From Aneurinibacillus uraniidurans (lineage in GTDB: Bacteria; Bacillota; Bacilli; Aneurinibacillales; Aneurinibacillaceae), in assembly GCF_028471905.1 (NCBI RefSeq), contig NZ_CP116902.1, forward strand, positions 3,369,001-3,433,000: a DNA stretch of 64,000 nt, given 5' to 3'. The position numbers were made by a program, and so were the translations under genes. Every line of letters begins with the position of its first letter. Positions within the stretch are counted from its first letter, which is position 1. Positions 22,771 through 35,814 of this stretch are shown here, in pieces. Below the pieces are notes generated by a model. That model ran no database searches. It saw only the letters and a list, made by a program, of their open reading frames with translations, and was not told the DNA's origin.

Positions 22771-25284
22771 TTGAAAACACAACACAGCATCATTTGGGAA
22801 GGACCCTGGGATACTGGCAGCAGCTTTGCACTTGTCAATCAAAACATATACAAGCATCTTTCTACCAATCAACAATTTAAGCTGCATGTTCGCTCTCCTA
22901 CTGAATTACTAGAAACATGTCCTCCTGTAGCTGATATTACTGTTCGCCATCAATGGCCGCCTGATTTCACGCCACCATCAAGCGAAAAATGGGTTTGTAT
23001 GCAGCCCTGGGAGTACGGTGCTCTTCCACTAGACTGGTATATTCCAATGAAATATTGGGTAGATGAAATCTGGGTGAATAGCACGTACACCAAGGAGTGT
23101 TATGTCCGATCTGGGCTTCCGAAAAGTAAAGTGAAGGTCATTCCGCTCGGTGTAGATGATCGTACCTTTCACTATGATGTTGATACAATGAACCTAGAAG
23201 GAAAAAAATCTTTTGCTTTTCTATTTGTTGGAGGAACCATTGCCCGTAAAGGAATTGATCTCCTGTTACATGCTTACCTTGAGGAGTTTACGGCACATGA
23301 AGATGTTTGTCTGGTGATTAAAGATGTGGGGAACGATTCTTTCTACAAAGGGATGACTTTAGAGGAGACAATTGAAGACGTACGGCGCAATCCCCATCAT
23401 CCACATATTTTGTATATAAAAGAGCACTTAACTAGCAATGAGCTGGCCAGTCTGTACAAAACATGTGATTGTCTTGTGCACCCGTATCACGGAGAAGGCT
23501 TTGGCCTTCCTATGATTGAGGCGATGGCCTGCGGAACCCCCATCATCGCACCATGTCTTGGACCAAGCAGTGATTTTAGTGATGAGAACACCGCCTTTCT
23601 CTTGCCGTGCCAGGAAGAAAAGCTGTCCCCAAAAAAGATAGGGCATTTAGAAACCGTTGATTTTCCGTGGTGGTTTACGATGGATGAAACGGACGTAAGA
23701 AAAGCAATGAGATTTGCTTACGAAAATCGGGCACTCGTGAAAGAAAAAGGACGCAACGCCAGTCGTAAAATTTTATCTTCTTTTACCTGGAAACAAACCG
23801 AAGCGATGGTTTCACATCATCTGCACCAATTATGTATCACCCCTTCTTCACAGAAAGCAACCCATGAGGAAATTGTGGAACAGGAACTGAACCAGGGGAT
23901 GACTTTGTTCCATAAGGAGCTGTATGCAGAGGCCCTGGTAAAATTTCTGGGCATTCTTGCTGTATATCCTAACTCCATCGAGGCACGATATAATGCCGGA
24001 ATCATCCTTGTCAAACAAAAAGAGTTCGCCTTTGCACTCCAGCATTTCCTGTACCTATCTGGCATAATGGCGGAACTGGAACCTGATTTTCAATCTACTG
24101 TACAGAATGTCATCAAAACGTGTTATCTGCATATAAGAAACTCCCCACAAACCGTTACCAAACCGTATAAAATTCTCTGGCAAACTCCTTTATTCAATGC
24201 CAGTGGTTATGCCGAAGAACAGAGACATTTTTTAGATGGGCTGCGACCGTTTCCATTAAAAATTAAGCTTTTTCCACTTGATGCTCCAAACGAAGCCAAT
24301 CATTCATCGTCTGAACTGGATCATTACTTCTCTACGCTTCAGAAACAAACCGTTGGAAAACCATTGATTCATTATCAAGCGTCACCTGCTAATTTTTTCA
24401 CGACACCCCTTGCGCCTATCGCGATCGGCCGAACAATGTTTGAAACGGATTCGGTACCTGGAGATTGGATTCCTATGTTGAAGGAAATGACGGAAATCTG
24501 GGTTCCTTCTGTGTTTAATTATGAAACTTTTTGCGCCGCTGGCATTCCAAGTGAAAAAATTTTCATTCTCCCTGAACCGTTAGATGATAACTTGTATACA
24601 CCAACAGACGTACGGCCCTATCCGTTACCAGATTGTAAAACGTTTAAATTCCTCTCCGTTTTTGATTGGAGTATCCGAAAGGGATGGGATCTTCTGCTTG
24701 AAGCTTATTTTACGGAATTCAGCGCACAGGACGATGTTTCTCTTATCTTAAAGGTGTCCAAAATCAACGAACCAAACGCGACTCCTTTTACTAAAATCGC
24801 GGAAGTAGCCAAAAGACTCGGGGTTAGCAAACTACCACATATTCATGTGATTGAATCTCGTCTGACTGAAAAAGAAATGATTCAATTATACGGATCAGTG
24901 GATGCATTTGTGTTGCCTTCTCGGGGAGAAGGATGGGGACGCCCCTACATGGAAGCTATGGCTATGAATTTACCGACAATCGGAACGAGATGGAGCGGGC
25001 AGCTAGACTTCATGAATGATGAAAACAGCTATTTAATTGATGTGGAACGGCTCACTTCTATTGAAAAGGATAGCATGCCCCCTCATTTCCACGGTCATCA
25101 ATGGGCACTTCCAAGTGTCGAGCATTTACGGCACTTACTGCGCTTTATCTATGAGAATCCGCAGCAAGCAAAACAGAAGGGAATAAAAGCGAGGCAGACG
25201 TTGTTTCCTCAGTTTTCAAAACAAGCAATTGCCACCAAAATCTATGAAAGAATTGATCAACTGGTTACACGTTACAATCAATAA
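22771..25284 (+). CDS. Tandem GT4-TPR-GT4 glycosyltransferase
   Basis: The 837-residue cytosolic enzyme has two complete GT-B (GT4-like) glycosyltransferase modules. The first (about 1-350) has HGEGFGLPMIEAMACG near residue 243. A linker (about 370-430) has TPR-like repeats (GMTLFHKELYAEALVKFLGI, YNAGIILVKQKEFAFALQHF). The second module (about 465-837) has SRGEGWGRPYMEAMAM near residue 718. Both keep the E-x7-E donor-binding motif, so both are probably active and could add two sugars in succession. I prefer TTG 22771, six bases after AGAGGTG. The ATG at 22732 (850 aa) has poor spacing. Neighbours suggest spore-surface glycosylation. Confidence 0.82.
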   Translation: MKTQHSIIWEGPWDTGSSFALVNQNIYKHLSTNQQFKLHVRSPTELLETCPPVADITVRHQWPPDFTPPSSEKWVCMQPWEYGALPLDWYIPMKYWVDEIWVNSTYTKECYVRSGLPKSKVKVIPLGVDDRTFHYDVDTMNLEGKKSFAFLFVGGTIARKGIDLLLHAYLEEFTAHEDVCLVIKDVGNDSFYKGMTLEETIEDVRRNPHHPHILYIKEHLTSNELASLYKTCDCLVHPYHGEGFGLPMIEAMACGTPIIAPCLGPSSDFSDENTAFLLPCQEEKLSPKKIGHLETVDFPWWFTMDETDVRKAMRFAYENRALVKEKGRNASRKILSSFTWKQTEAMVSHHLHQLCITPSSQKATHEEIVEQELNQGMTLFHKELYAEALVKFLGILAVYPNSIEARYNAGIILVKQKEFAFALQHFLYLSGIMAELEPDFQSTVQNVIKTCYLHIRNSPQTVTKPYKILWQTPLFNASGYAEEQRHFLDGLRPFPLKIKLFPLDAPNEANHSSSELDHYFSTLQKQTVGKPLIHYQASPANFFTTPLAPIAIGRTMFETDSVPGDWIPMLKEMTEIWVPSVFNYETFCAAGIPSEKIFILPEPLDDNLYTPTDVRPYPLPDCKTFKFLSVFDWSIRKGWDLLLEAYFTEFSAQDDVSLILKVSKINEPNATPFTKIAEVAKRLGVSKLPHIHVIESRLTEKEMIQLYGSVDAFVLPSRGEGWGRPYMEAMAMNLPTIGTRWSGQLDFMNDENSYLIDVERLTSIEKDSMPPHFHGHQWALPSVEHLRHLLRFIYENPQQAKQKGIKARQTLFPQFSKQAIATKIYERIDQLVTRYNQ

Positions 25285-25293
25285 TTAAAAATA

Positions 25294-25331
25294 GGTGTGG
25301 GAAACCATTGGTCTCTCCACACCCTTTTTTT
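25294..25331 (+). terminator. Intrinsic terminator of the tandem glycosyltransferase gene
   Basis: GGTGTGG pairs with CCACACC, with an inner GAAACC/GGTCTC pairing, followed by seven T residues. It starts 10 bases after the stop codon. Confidence 0.85.
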
Positions 25332-25372
25332 ATCCTGCCATCTCCACTTTAAAGACCGCTACCTCTATCTCG

Positions 25373-29672
<4,300 letters not shown>

Positions 29673-29716
29673 GGTTAAAAACCCCTTTCACTCTCCATCA
29701 ATATCCTTTGATTATA

Positions 29717-30406
29717 TCATTTTTGACGCTTTACAGCCTCTACTGTTGCGAGCGCACGTTCGATATTTTCATATACTACATTACCAATGACTACAGTATC
29801 CGCCCATTGTGCCATCTCCTGTGCCTGCTCTGGCGTTTGAATACCGCCCCCGTAAAAAATCTGGCTGTTCTGCACAACTTTACGAGCTGCTTTCACCATC
29901 TCAGGATTCCCGTATGTACCACTGTATTCAATATAGAGTACAGGCAGGCGGAGCATCTGATCTGCCAGGCGAGCATATGCTTTCATCGTATCCTCATCGA
30001 TCTCCGTACGGCTTTCTGTTAACTGTGCTACCGTAGAGTCTGGATTGCAGACAACATAGCCTTCTACCGCTACTTCTTCCCATCTAATAAACGGGCCATG
30101 TTCCTTCAAGCCTTGCACATGTGCACCCAGAATCCAGTCTGGATTTTGCGCATTCAGGACAAGCGGTACAAAATAAAAGTCAAAGCCCGGTACAATTGAA
30201 TCCATATTAGACACTTCGAGTGCGCACGGCAGGGCATAGCGTCGAATACGACTTAACAGATCAATCGTGTTGTCAAACGTTACATTCGTCGTTCCGCCCA
30301 CGATAATCGCATCTGTCCCGGACTCACATACCGCTTCTAACGCATCGTCGCTAATCTCCTTGTCCGGGTCTAGTTTAAATACGTGCTGCCAGGTGTACAT
30401 CTCCAC
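29717..30406 (-). CDS. pcrB: Heptaprenylglyceryl phosphate synthase PcrB
   Basis: The enzyme joins heptaprenyl diphosphate to sn-glycerol-1-phosphate, the first step of an archaeal-type ether lipid of Bacillales. It is a TIM barrel of 229 residues with WQHVFKLDPDKE, ESGTDAIIVGGTTNVT, EYSGTYGNPE and FYGGGIQTPEQAQEMA, all closely like B. subtilis PcrB. GTG 30406 is chosen, nine bases after AGGAGG; the in-frame extension to 30442 has no ribosome site. It heads pcrB-pcrA-ligA, as in B. subtilis. Confidence 0.95.
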   Translation of the reverse strand: MEMYTWQHVFKLDPDKEISDDALEAVCESGTDAIIVGGTTNVTFDNTIDLLSRIRRYALPCALEVSNMDSIVPGFDFYFVPLVLNAQNPDWILGAHVQGLKEHGPFIRWEEVAVEGYVVCNPDSTVAQLTESRTEIDEDTMKAYARLADQMLRLPVLYIEYSGTYGNPEMVKAARKVVQNSQIFYGGGIQTPEQAQEMAQWADTVVIGNVVYENIERALATVEAVKRQK

Positions 30407-30481
30407 GTTTGTTGTCCTCCTCAATTCATGTCTGCTCTCCATTATACTCGAACCACAGTACGGTAAAAAAGAAGTGGAAAC

Positions 30482-30508
30482 AAGAAAAGCCAGTCACTAT
30501 GACCGGCT
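30482..30508 (-). terminator. Intrinsic terminator of the ger operon
   Basis: On the minus strand AGCCGGTCA and TGACTGGCT pair with one G-U pair and a 3-base loop, followed by TTTTCTTG. It is 14 bases after the gerC stop. Confidence 0.8.
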
Positions 30509-30521
30509 GACTTTTATGTTA

Positions 30522-31670
30522 TTACTGAATCGTAGGCCTAAGTCGCTGCTTTCCAACGTGCCTAATCTTGACTTGTGCTTGAACAGAAATCGAGTCTTTG
30601 CGTAACGGTATCACGCCATTTTTCGCGACTTTTTTCCAAGCGTCCACATTTTTTTTGTACAGGGTATTCGACAAGCGATATACATCCGCATCAAGCTCCA
30701 GACCCTTGAGGTACGTTTGTTGTACCTCTTTTTCGATCACTTTCTCTGCTTCCCGACACAAAAATTCTTCACTTATTTTCTGGTCGATTTCATTGACGTA
30801 ACCGGAAACCTTGATCTTGATCGTAAAATACACATCCTGATTTTTTACTTCTGGCTGAATGGTAACACTAGGGCTAAGCAGAAGAACATAAGCTGCTCGC
30901 CTCCCCTTTTTTTTCAGCAGAAGTCCATTCCGCTTCGATTCTTCTGTCATCCACCGCAGTCCCTTTACATCATTACTCGAAATGAAACCTTGCAGCTTAC
31001 GAGGTGTAATGATCGCTACACCGTCTGCCTGAATGGCAGCTCGTTTCTTTTCGTTAGATTGCCAAGTATTCTTCGCTATACTGACAGTTGGTATGACCGC
31101 GTTATACCCTGGTTCATCCAGCTGCATGATTAATTCCCTCATATTCATCGGCTTAAGAATAGAGCTCTGGTCGTAACTACCTCTAGGCTCTGCAACTCTG
31201 GTAAGGGCTGTGGAGATGCCAAGCATTGGAGACGAAAGTAACAACTGTTTGACATCTCCTTTCGTACTGAACATCCAGATCCGATACCGTGTTTCCCGAT
31301 AACGATCAAACAGATCAATCGTATCGTTTAGCGCCTTATTTTTAAGCGCTTCTTCTGTAAACACAATAAAACTCAAATGTCCCCAGAATACCTTTCGTTG
31401 TATAGATTTGTATAAAGCAAACAAGGCCTCGTCCATACTTTTGCCAGAAGCACGGCCCACTTCCATTTGCATTTTCTCCCCCCCGCCTACTTCGGACTTT
31501 GCTAACTTTCCCAAGTTAACCATTTGTAAGTAAATGATATAGCGACCCTTTTTATAATCCACTCCTAAACCATGTATATAAACCATCTGCTCCGGTTCAT
31601 TCGAATCCAGGCATCCAGCTAATAAAGGAAAAAGAATAACGATAATGGCCATAAACTTCCAATGTCTCAT
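30522..31670 (-). CDS. Ger(x)C family spore germination lipoprotein
   Basis: The C subunit of a nutrient germinant receptor is lipid-anchored on the outer face of the spore inner membrane. The lipobox LLAGC puts the lipidated cysteine at C20. The family pattern continues with EPEQMVYIHGLGVDY, a long mid-domain and a C-terminal FLCREAEKVIEKEVQQTYLKG. It has 382 residues, normal for the family. Its ATG overlaps the gerA stop by one base, so it is translationally coupled. Confidence 0.92.
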   Translation of the reverse strand: MRHWKFMAIIVILFPLLAGCLDSNEPEQMVYIHGLGVDYKKGRYIIYLQMVNLGKLAKSEVGGGEKMQMEVGRASGKSMDEALFALYKSIQRKVFWGHLSFIVFTEEALKNKALNDTIDLFDRYRETRYRIWMFSTKGDVKQLLLSSPMLGISTALTRVAEPRGSYDQSSILKPMNMRELIMQLDEPGYNAVIPTVSIAKNTWQSNEKKRAAIQADGVAIITPRKLQGFISSNDVKGLRWMTEESKRNGLLLKKKGRRAAYVLLLSPSVTIQPEVKNQDVYFTIKIKVSGYVNEIDQKISEEFLCREAEKVIEKEVQQTYLKGLELDADVYRLSNTLYKKNVDAWKKVAKNGVIPLRKDSISVQAQVKIRHVGKQRLRPTIQ

Positions 31671-33103
31671 TATGACTTTCTCCTTCTCATTCGGGTCGGA
31701 TCTCGTGGATCGAGTGTACGCGGACGACTAAAAAACTTTTGTGCAGGCAAGCGAAAAATTGCTTTTAGGATATTCATTGTATTCAAACGAGTGGCAAGTT
31801 CAAGATACGGCACACCAAATGTTCGAATGTTCGCTACATAAAGAAAGATAAAGTAAACGGAAAGGAAATAACCGAAAAAGCCTAATGCGGCAGCAAAGGA
31901 AAGCACAAAAAATCGTAATAACGTGATCGTTCCAACGAGCGATTGGTTGGCAAGAGTAAAAGTGGCGACTGTAGAGGCACCGATAATGACCAGCATCGCA
32001 GGACTGGTAAGCCCGGCGCGAATCGCAGCATCTCCAATAATAAGTCCACCCACTACGCTCAACGTCTGACCGATAGCAAGCGGAAGTCTCATCCCAGCCT
32101 CCCTGAATAACTCAAACAAAATAAGCATCAGAACTGCCTCTAATCCACTAGGAAGCGGAACTCCTCTTCGTGCTTCCACAACGGTCGCCAGTAAAGTAAA
32201 CGGAAGCTGATTTTGATGAAAAGCGGTCAGTGCGACCCAAAATCCAGGTAAAAACGTGGCCGCTGCCAAACCAGCGATCCTCATAATTCTTTCAAATGAA
32301 TTGTAAGCAAACGTGTACTCCGTATCCTCCCCTGTTTTAAGCAGCAGAAACAGATTCGTCGGTATAATCATTACATATGACACACCATCCACCAATAAAA
32401 GAAAGCGGCCGCTAAGCAGCGATTGAACAGCGAAATCAGGACGCCCCGTATACTGATATTTCGGAAAAAAAGGATACGGATTTTCGGTAATTAATTCGTG
32501 TAATTGATTGCCGCTATAGATGCCATCAATGTCGATCGCATGAAGCTTGTCCTGAATTTGCTGCAAGATTTCTTTGCTGGCAATGTCGTCCATATATAGA
32601 ATGCCGACTTTTGTTCTTGTACGCCTGCCAATTTCAACCTGTTCATAACAGAGTGTATCCGTACGTAAGCGCTTACGAATTAAAGCTACATTTATTGCAA
32701 TATCCTCAATGAAGTCATCCCGCGGTCCTTTAATGGAGACTTCTGTCTTCGTCTCCTCAGGATTCCTTTGCGGAACATGTGAAATATCTGTAGAAAATAC
32801 CCATTTTTCTCGTTTAAATACAAGCAATAACTTTCCGGAGAACACATCAGCTGTTGCCTGGTCCTTGTTGTTAATCGATTGCAGGTCCGGTACATGTAGC
32901 TCCTTTTGCACAATGTCTGCTGTAAGCTCTTGATTTTGTCTGAAAAACACGTCCAATCGTTCGAAAATCAAGGTATTGAGTATCTCGCCATTGATCATTG
33001 CCGGACAGTACACAAGGAGAACGGGATTATCCAGGAAGAATACATCTCGAAGTTGAACATCGTAGCATTTGGCAAATAAGCCCCGAATTTCTTGCTCATC
33101 CAT
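31670..33103 (-). CDS. GerA-family spore germination protein (A subunit)
   Basis: The 477-residue membrane subunit probably forms an ion channel. The N-terminal soluble domain has TEVSIKGPRDDFIEDI and NVALIRKRLR. Four or more membrane helices follow, with LPLAIGQTLSVVGGLIIGDA and GVPYLELATRLN. The protein responds with the B and C subunits to nutrients, triggering germination. It overlaps gerB by 8 bp and gerC by 1 bp. The start is ATG 33103 with GGAGGG upstream. Confidence 0.93.
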   Translation of the reverse strand: MDEQEIRGLFAKCYDVQLRDVFFLDNPVLLVYCPAMINGEILNTLIFERLDVFFRQNQELTADIVQKELHVPDLQSINNKDQATADVFSGKLLLVFKREKWVFSTDISHVPQRNPEETKTEVSIKGPRDDFIEDIAINVALIRKRLRTDTLCYEQVEIGRRTRTKVGILYMDDIASKEILQQIQDKLHAIDIDGIYSGNQLHELITENPYPFFPKYQYTGRPDFAVQSLLSGRFLLLVDGVSYVMIIPTNLFLLLKTGEDTEYTFAYNSFERIMRIAGLAAATFLPGFWVALTAFHQNQLPFTLLATVVEARRGVPLPSGLEAVLMLILFELFREAGMRLPLAIGQTLSVVGGLIIGDAAIRAGLTSPAMLVIIGASTVATFTLANQSLVGTITLLRFFVLSFAAALGFFGYFLSVYFIFLYVANIRTFGVPYLELATRLNTMNILKAIFRLPAQKFFSRPRTLDPRDPTRMRRRKS

Positions 33104-34193
33104 TTGGTTGTCTCCCTCCTTTATTCCGGGTCATAATCACAATACCTCCAAGCAAAACAGACAAGCCAACGACAAAAAGCAAAAGGGATGGCAACAAAAT
33201 GGATTTCAAAAATTCATAAGACTGCATATCACTAACTGGAAATAATGTCAGTCCCATAAGAACAGCAAAAACGGGAAGAAGAATCCACCATACTTTTCTT
33301 TTATCTTTTAGATTCAGGATCTCAAGCATGATAAATAGAAATAACGAAACCCGAATAAATGCACCTGACATCCACTGGTAAATGGATAGATAATCAACAT
33401 GTTCGACGAAACGTCCAAGTTGGACAAGCCCCCATTCTTCATAAGCAGGATATCGCTGTCTGGACGCTTCTACTGGACCGAATTCGGCAATCGCCCCAAT
33501 CAATGGACCTATCGTTAATCCGGTTAGGAGCAGTGCATTCACAAGAAAGTGGCGGTAGCGAATCGGTGCATCAATTTTTTGCTGGAGAAATAAAAACATA
33601 ATAAGTTCAATCATTCCTGATGCAGCATATATAGACGCTTTGAAAACAGGAGAATATCCTTTTTCTAATAGCGGCAAAATCAACGAGTAGTCTTTGAATT
33701 GAAGATTGGCCGTTGCCACAAAAAAGCCAAGAATAATGATGAAAAATAAAAGAAATACATTAATAATCGACACCGTTCGCAGTCCTGATGCTGCCGTGAG
33801 TACACAAAGCAAGATAAACAGAAAAGCTAAAACCCATACAGGGGTAGCTGGTAAAAAAACAATGTTTGCCCATATAATCGTTTCTCGTAACGTAGAAGCT
33901 GCGAGAATGACTACATACAAACAAATGCTGATGACGATCACAATCGAGAAAAACTTCCCGATATGCTGCTGTAACCAGAGGAATAGATGCTGCTGCCTCG
34001 TTTTTTTATGTATATAAACGAACAAAAAGCCCCAAAGTAGCATGAAGCCAAATGAAATCAGGACCGACATCCATGAGTCTCTTCCTGCAGCTTGGATTAA
34101 CGGCGGAATGACAATGACATGATTGTTAAAACCAACTGCCGTCATTCCTAATAATGTGAGCTGAAATACTGTGATGGATTCGGAATTCTTCAT
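33096..34193 (-). CDS. GerB-family spore germination permease (B subunit)
   Basis: The 365-residue, about ten-helix protein of the APC-like spore germination permease family is the subunit that binds the nutrient. The N-terminal segment SITVFQLTLLGMTAVGFNN and the central region fit the family. ATG 34193 is chosen because AAGGAGGAGGG lies just upstream; the ATG at 34238 precedes that site. It is the first gene here, so the operon order is B-A-C rather than the commoner A-B-C. Confidence 0.9.
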   Translation of the reverse strand: MKNSESITVFQLTLLGMTAVGFNNHVIVIPPLIQAAGRDSWMSVLISFGFMLLWGFLFVYIHKKTRQQHLFLWLQQHIGKFFSIVIVISICLYVVILAASTLRETIIWANIVFLPATPVWVLAFLFILLCVLTAASGLRTVSIINVFLLFFIIILGFFVATANLQFKDYSLILPLLEKGYSPVFKASIYAASGMIELIMFLFLQQKIDAPIRYRHFLVNALLLTGLTIGPLIGAIAEFGPVEASRQRYPAYEEWGLVQLGRFVEHVDYLSIYQWMSGAFIRVSLFLFIMLEILNLKDKRKVWWILLPVFAVLMGLTLFPVSDMQSYEFLKSILLPSLLLFVVGLSVLLGGIVIMTRNKGGRQPNG

Positions 34194-34276
34194 AATCCCT
34201 CCTCCTTCTGACAATGATGTAGTTGTATTATTTCCCATTACATTTTTTTTATGTTTCGGTTACTTCCCCCATTAAA

Positions 34277-34306
34277 AGAAAAAACCTCCCGTTACTTTGG
34301 GAGGTT
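34277..34306 (-). terminator. Intrinsic terminator of yerC
   Basis: AACCTCCC (34283-34290) pairs with GGGAGGTT (34299-34306), followed on the minus strand by TTTTTTC. It separates yerC from the ger operon. Confidence 0.9.
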
Positions 34307-34314
34307 GTTGTTCG

Positions 34315-34614
34315 TTACTTTTGTTTCGGAATTAGTCGCTCCAGCGCCGCTAGATAGCCGCCGTTTCCATAGTTTAGACAGCGTTTCACACGCGAAATCG
34401 TTGCCGTGCTCGCGCCAGTCTCTTCTTCAATCTGGCTATACGTCTGTTTCTCTCGCAGCATGCGTGCGACTTCCAGGCGCTGTGCCATTGATTTCATCTC
34501 ATTAACGGTACACAAATCATCAAAAAACAGGTAGCAATCTTCCATCGTCTCCAGTGCAAGAACCGCTTCAAATAATTGCTCCAGTTCTCGTCCCCTGATT
34601 TTATCCAATTGCAC
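34315..34614 (-). CDS. yerC: YerC/YecD family TrpR-related protein
   Basis: This 99-residue protein has a TrpR-like DNA-binding fold. The C-terminal helix-turn-helix is in RLEVARMLREKQTYSQIEEE, with TGASTATISRVKRCLNYG as recognition helix. The family is conserved in Bacillales but its target and ligand are not established. It is close to yerB, as in B. subtilis. The start is GTG 34614 with GGAGGGG 6 bases upstream. Confidence 0.9.
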   Translation of the reverse strand: MQLDKIRGRELEQLFEAVLALETMEDCYLFFDDLCTVNEMKSMAQRLEVARMLREKQTYSQIEEETGASTATISRVKRCLNYGNGGYLAALERLIPKQK

Positions 34615-34754
34615 GGGTGACCCCTCCGTTCCCTTGCCATTTCACACTTTAACTTGGCAACACTTTACATAAGTTAAGAAGTAAAGCAGCCGTTATGTCT
34701 ATAATAAGAAATTCCCTGCTTTTTGACAAGGAAAACGTTTTCTGTAAGCCATTC

Positions 34755-35798
34755 TTACTTAAAGCTAAGATGCGCTTTTAGAGACGGCGTGTCCGGTACA
34801 ACGTTCACCCAGGTTGTACCCGGATATAATTTGACTTCCACACCATTCTGGTAGGCACGGATTGCCCCATCAGCCCGGCGTTCCCATGTAACCGGAAGAA
34901 CTTTGCCACGCTGGAACATGTAACCCTGCCCCGGCCCGGTAGTATCAATCTCAAGTCGTCCTTCTCGATCGAGTGTCCGATGATGCGCAGCAATTACAAG
35001 TACATTGGTCGCTGTCAGTTGTTTGCCGGTTTCTTTATCCAGATGCGGTTTGCCTGCGGTCAGACGCTTATATTGCTTCGTCGCAGCATCGTATTCATAT
35101 CCGGCATTGTTGCGCTTCGAATACGTAACGGTAATGGTGGTCGCTACCTTCCCGTTCATTGGTTCATCCGTTGTGTGAAAGGAAAAGGTCGGAGTCGTAC
35201 CGCCGAGATTGTAGCCTTTCGCTTCCGCCCCTGCTCGCAGCTTGGCGATGCTCGTGTATAAGTTGTGCGGCGCACGGCGGGATTTGTCGCGCCAGTATGC
35301 CTTACTGTAAGCATAAATCTCATCTAAGTCGGCATACTGCCCGCTTTTAAGCATGGAGAGAGCGGCAACACTGCCGCCTGCATGCGACATAATCGCATCG
35401 AATCCCTGACCAAGCTCGACATTATAGGGGCGAATGCTGCGCACTGGACCGACTATTTTGGGAGAATGACTCTGATAGAATGCCATGAAGCGAGTAATCA
35501 GTCCTTCTTCTAGCATTTCGTACACCATATCCGCCTGATCCAGCCCGGATTGCGGCCGTGCCTTGCCGTGATTGTTAATCATGACCATGACAACCCGATC
35601 CTTTATTTCGTGATCAACCGGCAGGCCAGTCAAGGGAGCAAGGTAGCTGGCATTGTTCTGCCCGGACACAGGCTCGGCCTGCTGTTCCGTGGACTGTGCT
35701 GGAGAAGGAGACGTTTTCTCTGTTAGATTGCCGCAGCCCGCTGCTGTTAGAGCCAGCACAGTCGTCAGACCAAGTGAAAGCCAGTGATATCGTGCCAT
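34755..35798 (-). CDS. yerB: DUF3048 family lipoprotein YerB
   Basis: A secreted lipoprotein of 347 residues. The signal peptide ends in the lipobox LTAAGC (C22). A Ser/Pro/Gln-rich spacer and a DUF3048 domain follow, with NNHGKARPQSGLDQADMVYE, SHAGGSVAALSMLK and the C-terminal half YEYDAATKQYKRL...GKQLTATNVLVIAAHHR. The function is unknown. ATG 35798 is chosen at the signal peptide; the open frame upstream lies in another gene. It is 16 bp after the ABC permease gene, so it may be read through from that operon. Confidence 0.88.
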   Translation of the reverse strand: MARYHWLSLGLTTVLALTAAGCGNLTEKTSPSPAQSTEQQAEPVSGQNNASYLAPLTGLPVDHEIKDRVVMVMINNHGKARPQSGLDQADMVYEMLEEGLITRFMAFYQSHSPKIVGPVRSIRPYNVELGQGFDAIMSHAGGSVAALSMLKSGQYADLDEIYAYSKAYWRDKSRRAPHNLYTSIAKLRAGAEAKGYNLGGTTPTFSFHTTDEPMNGKVATTITVTYSKRNNAGYEYDAATKQYKRLTAGKPHLDKETGKQLTATNVLVIAAHHRTLDREGRLEIDTTGPGQGYMFQRGKVLPVTWERRADGAIRAYQNGVEVKLYPGTTWVNVVPDTPSLKAHLSFK

Positions 35799-35814
35799 TT
35801 GCCCACGTCCTTTC

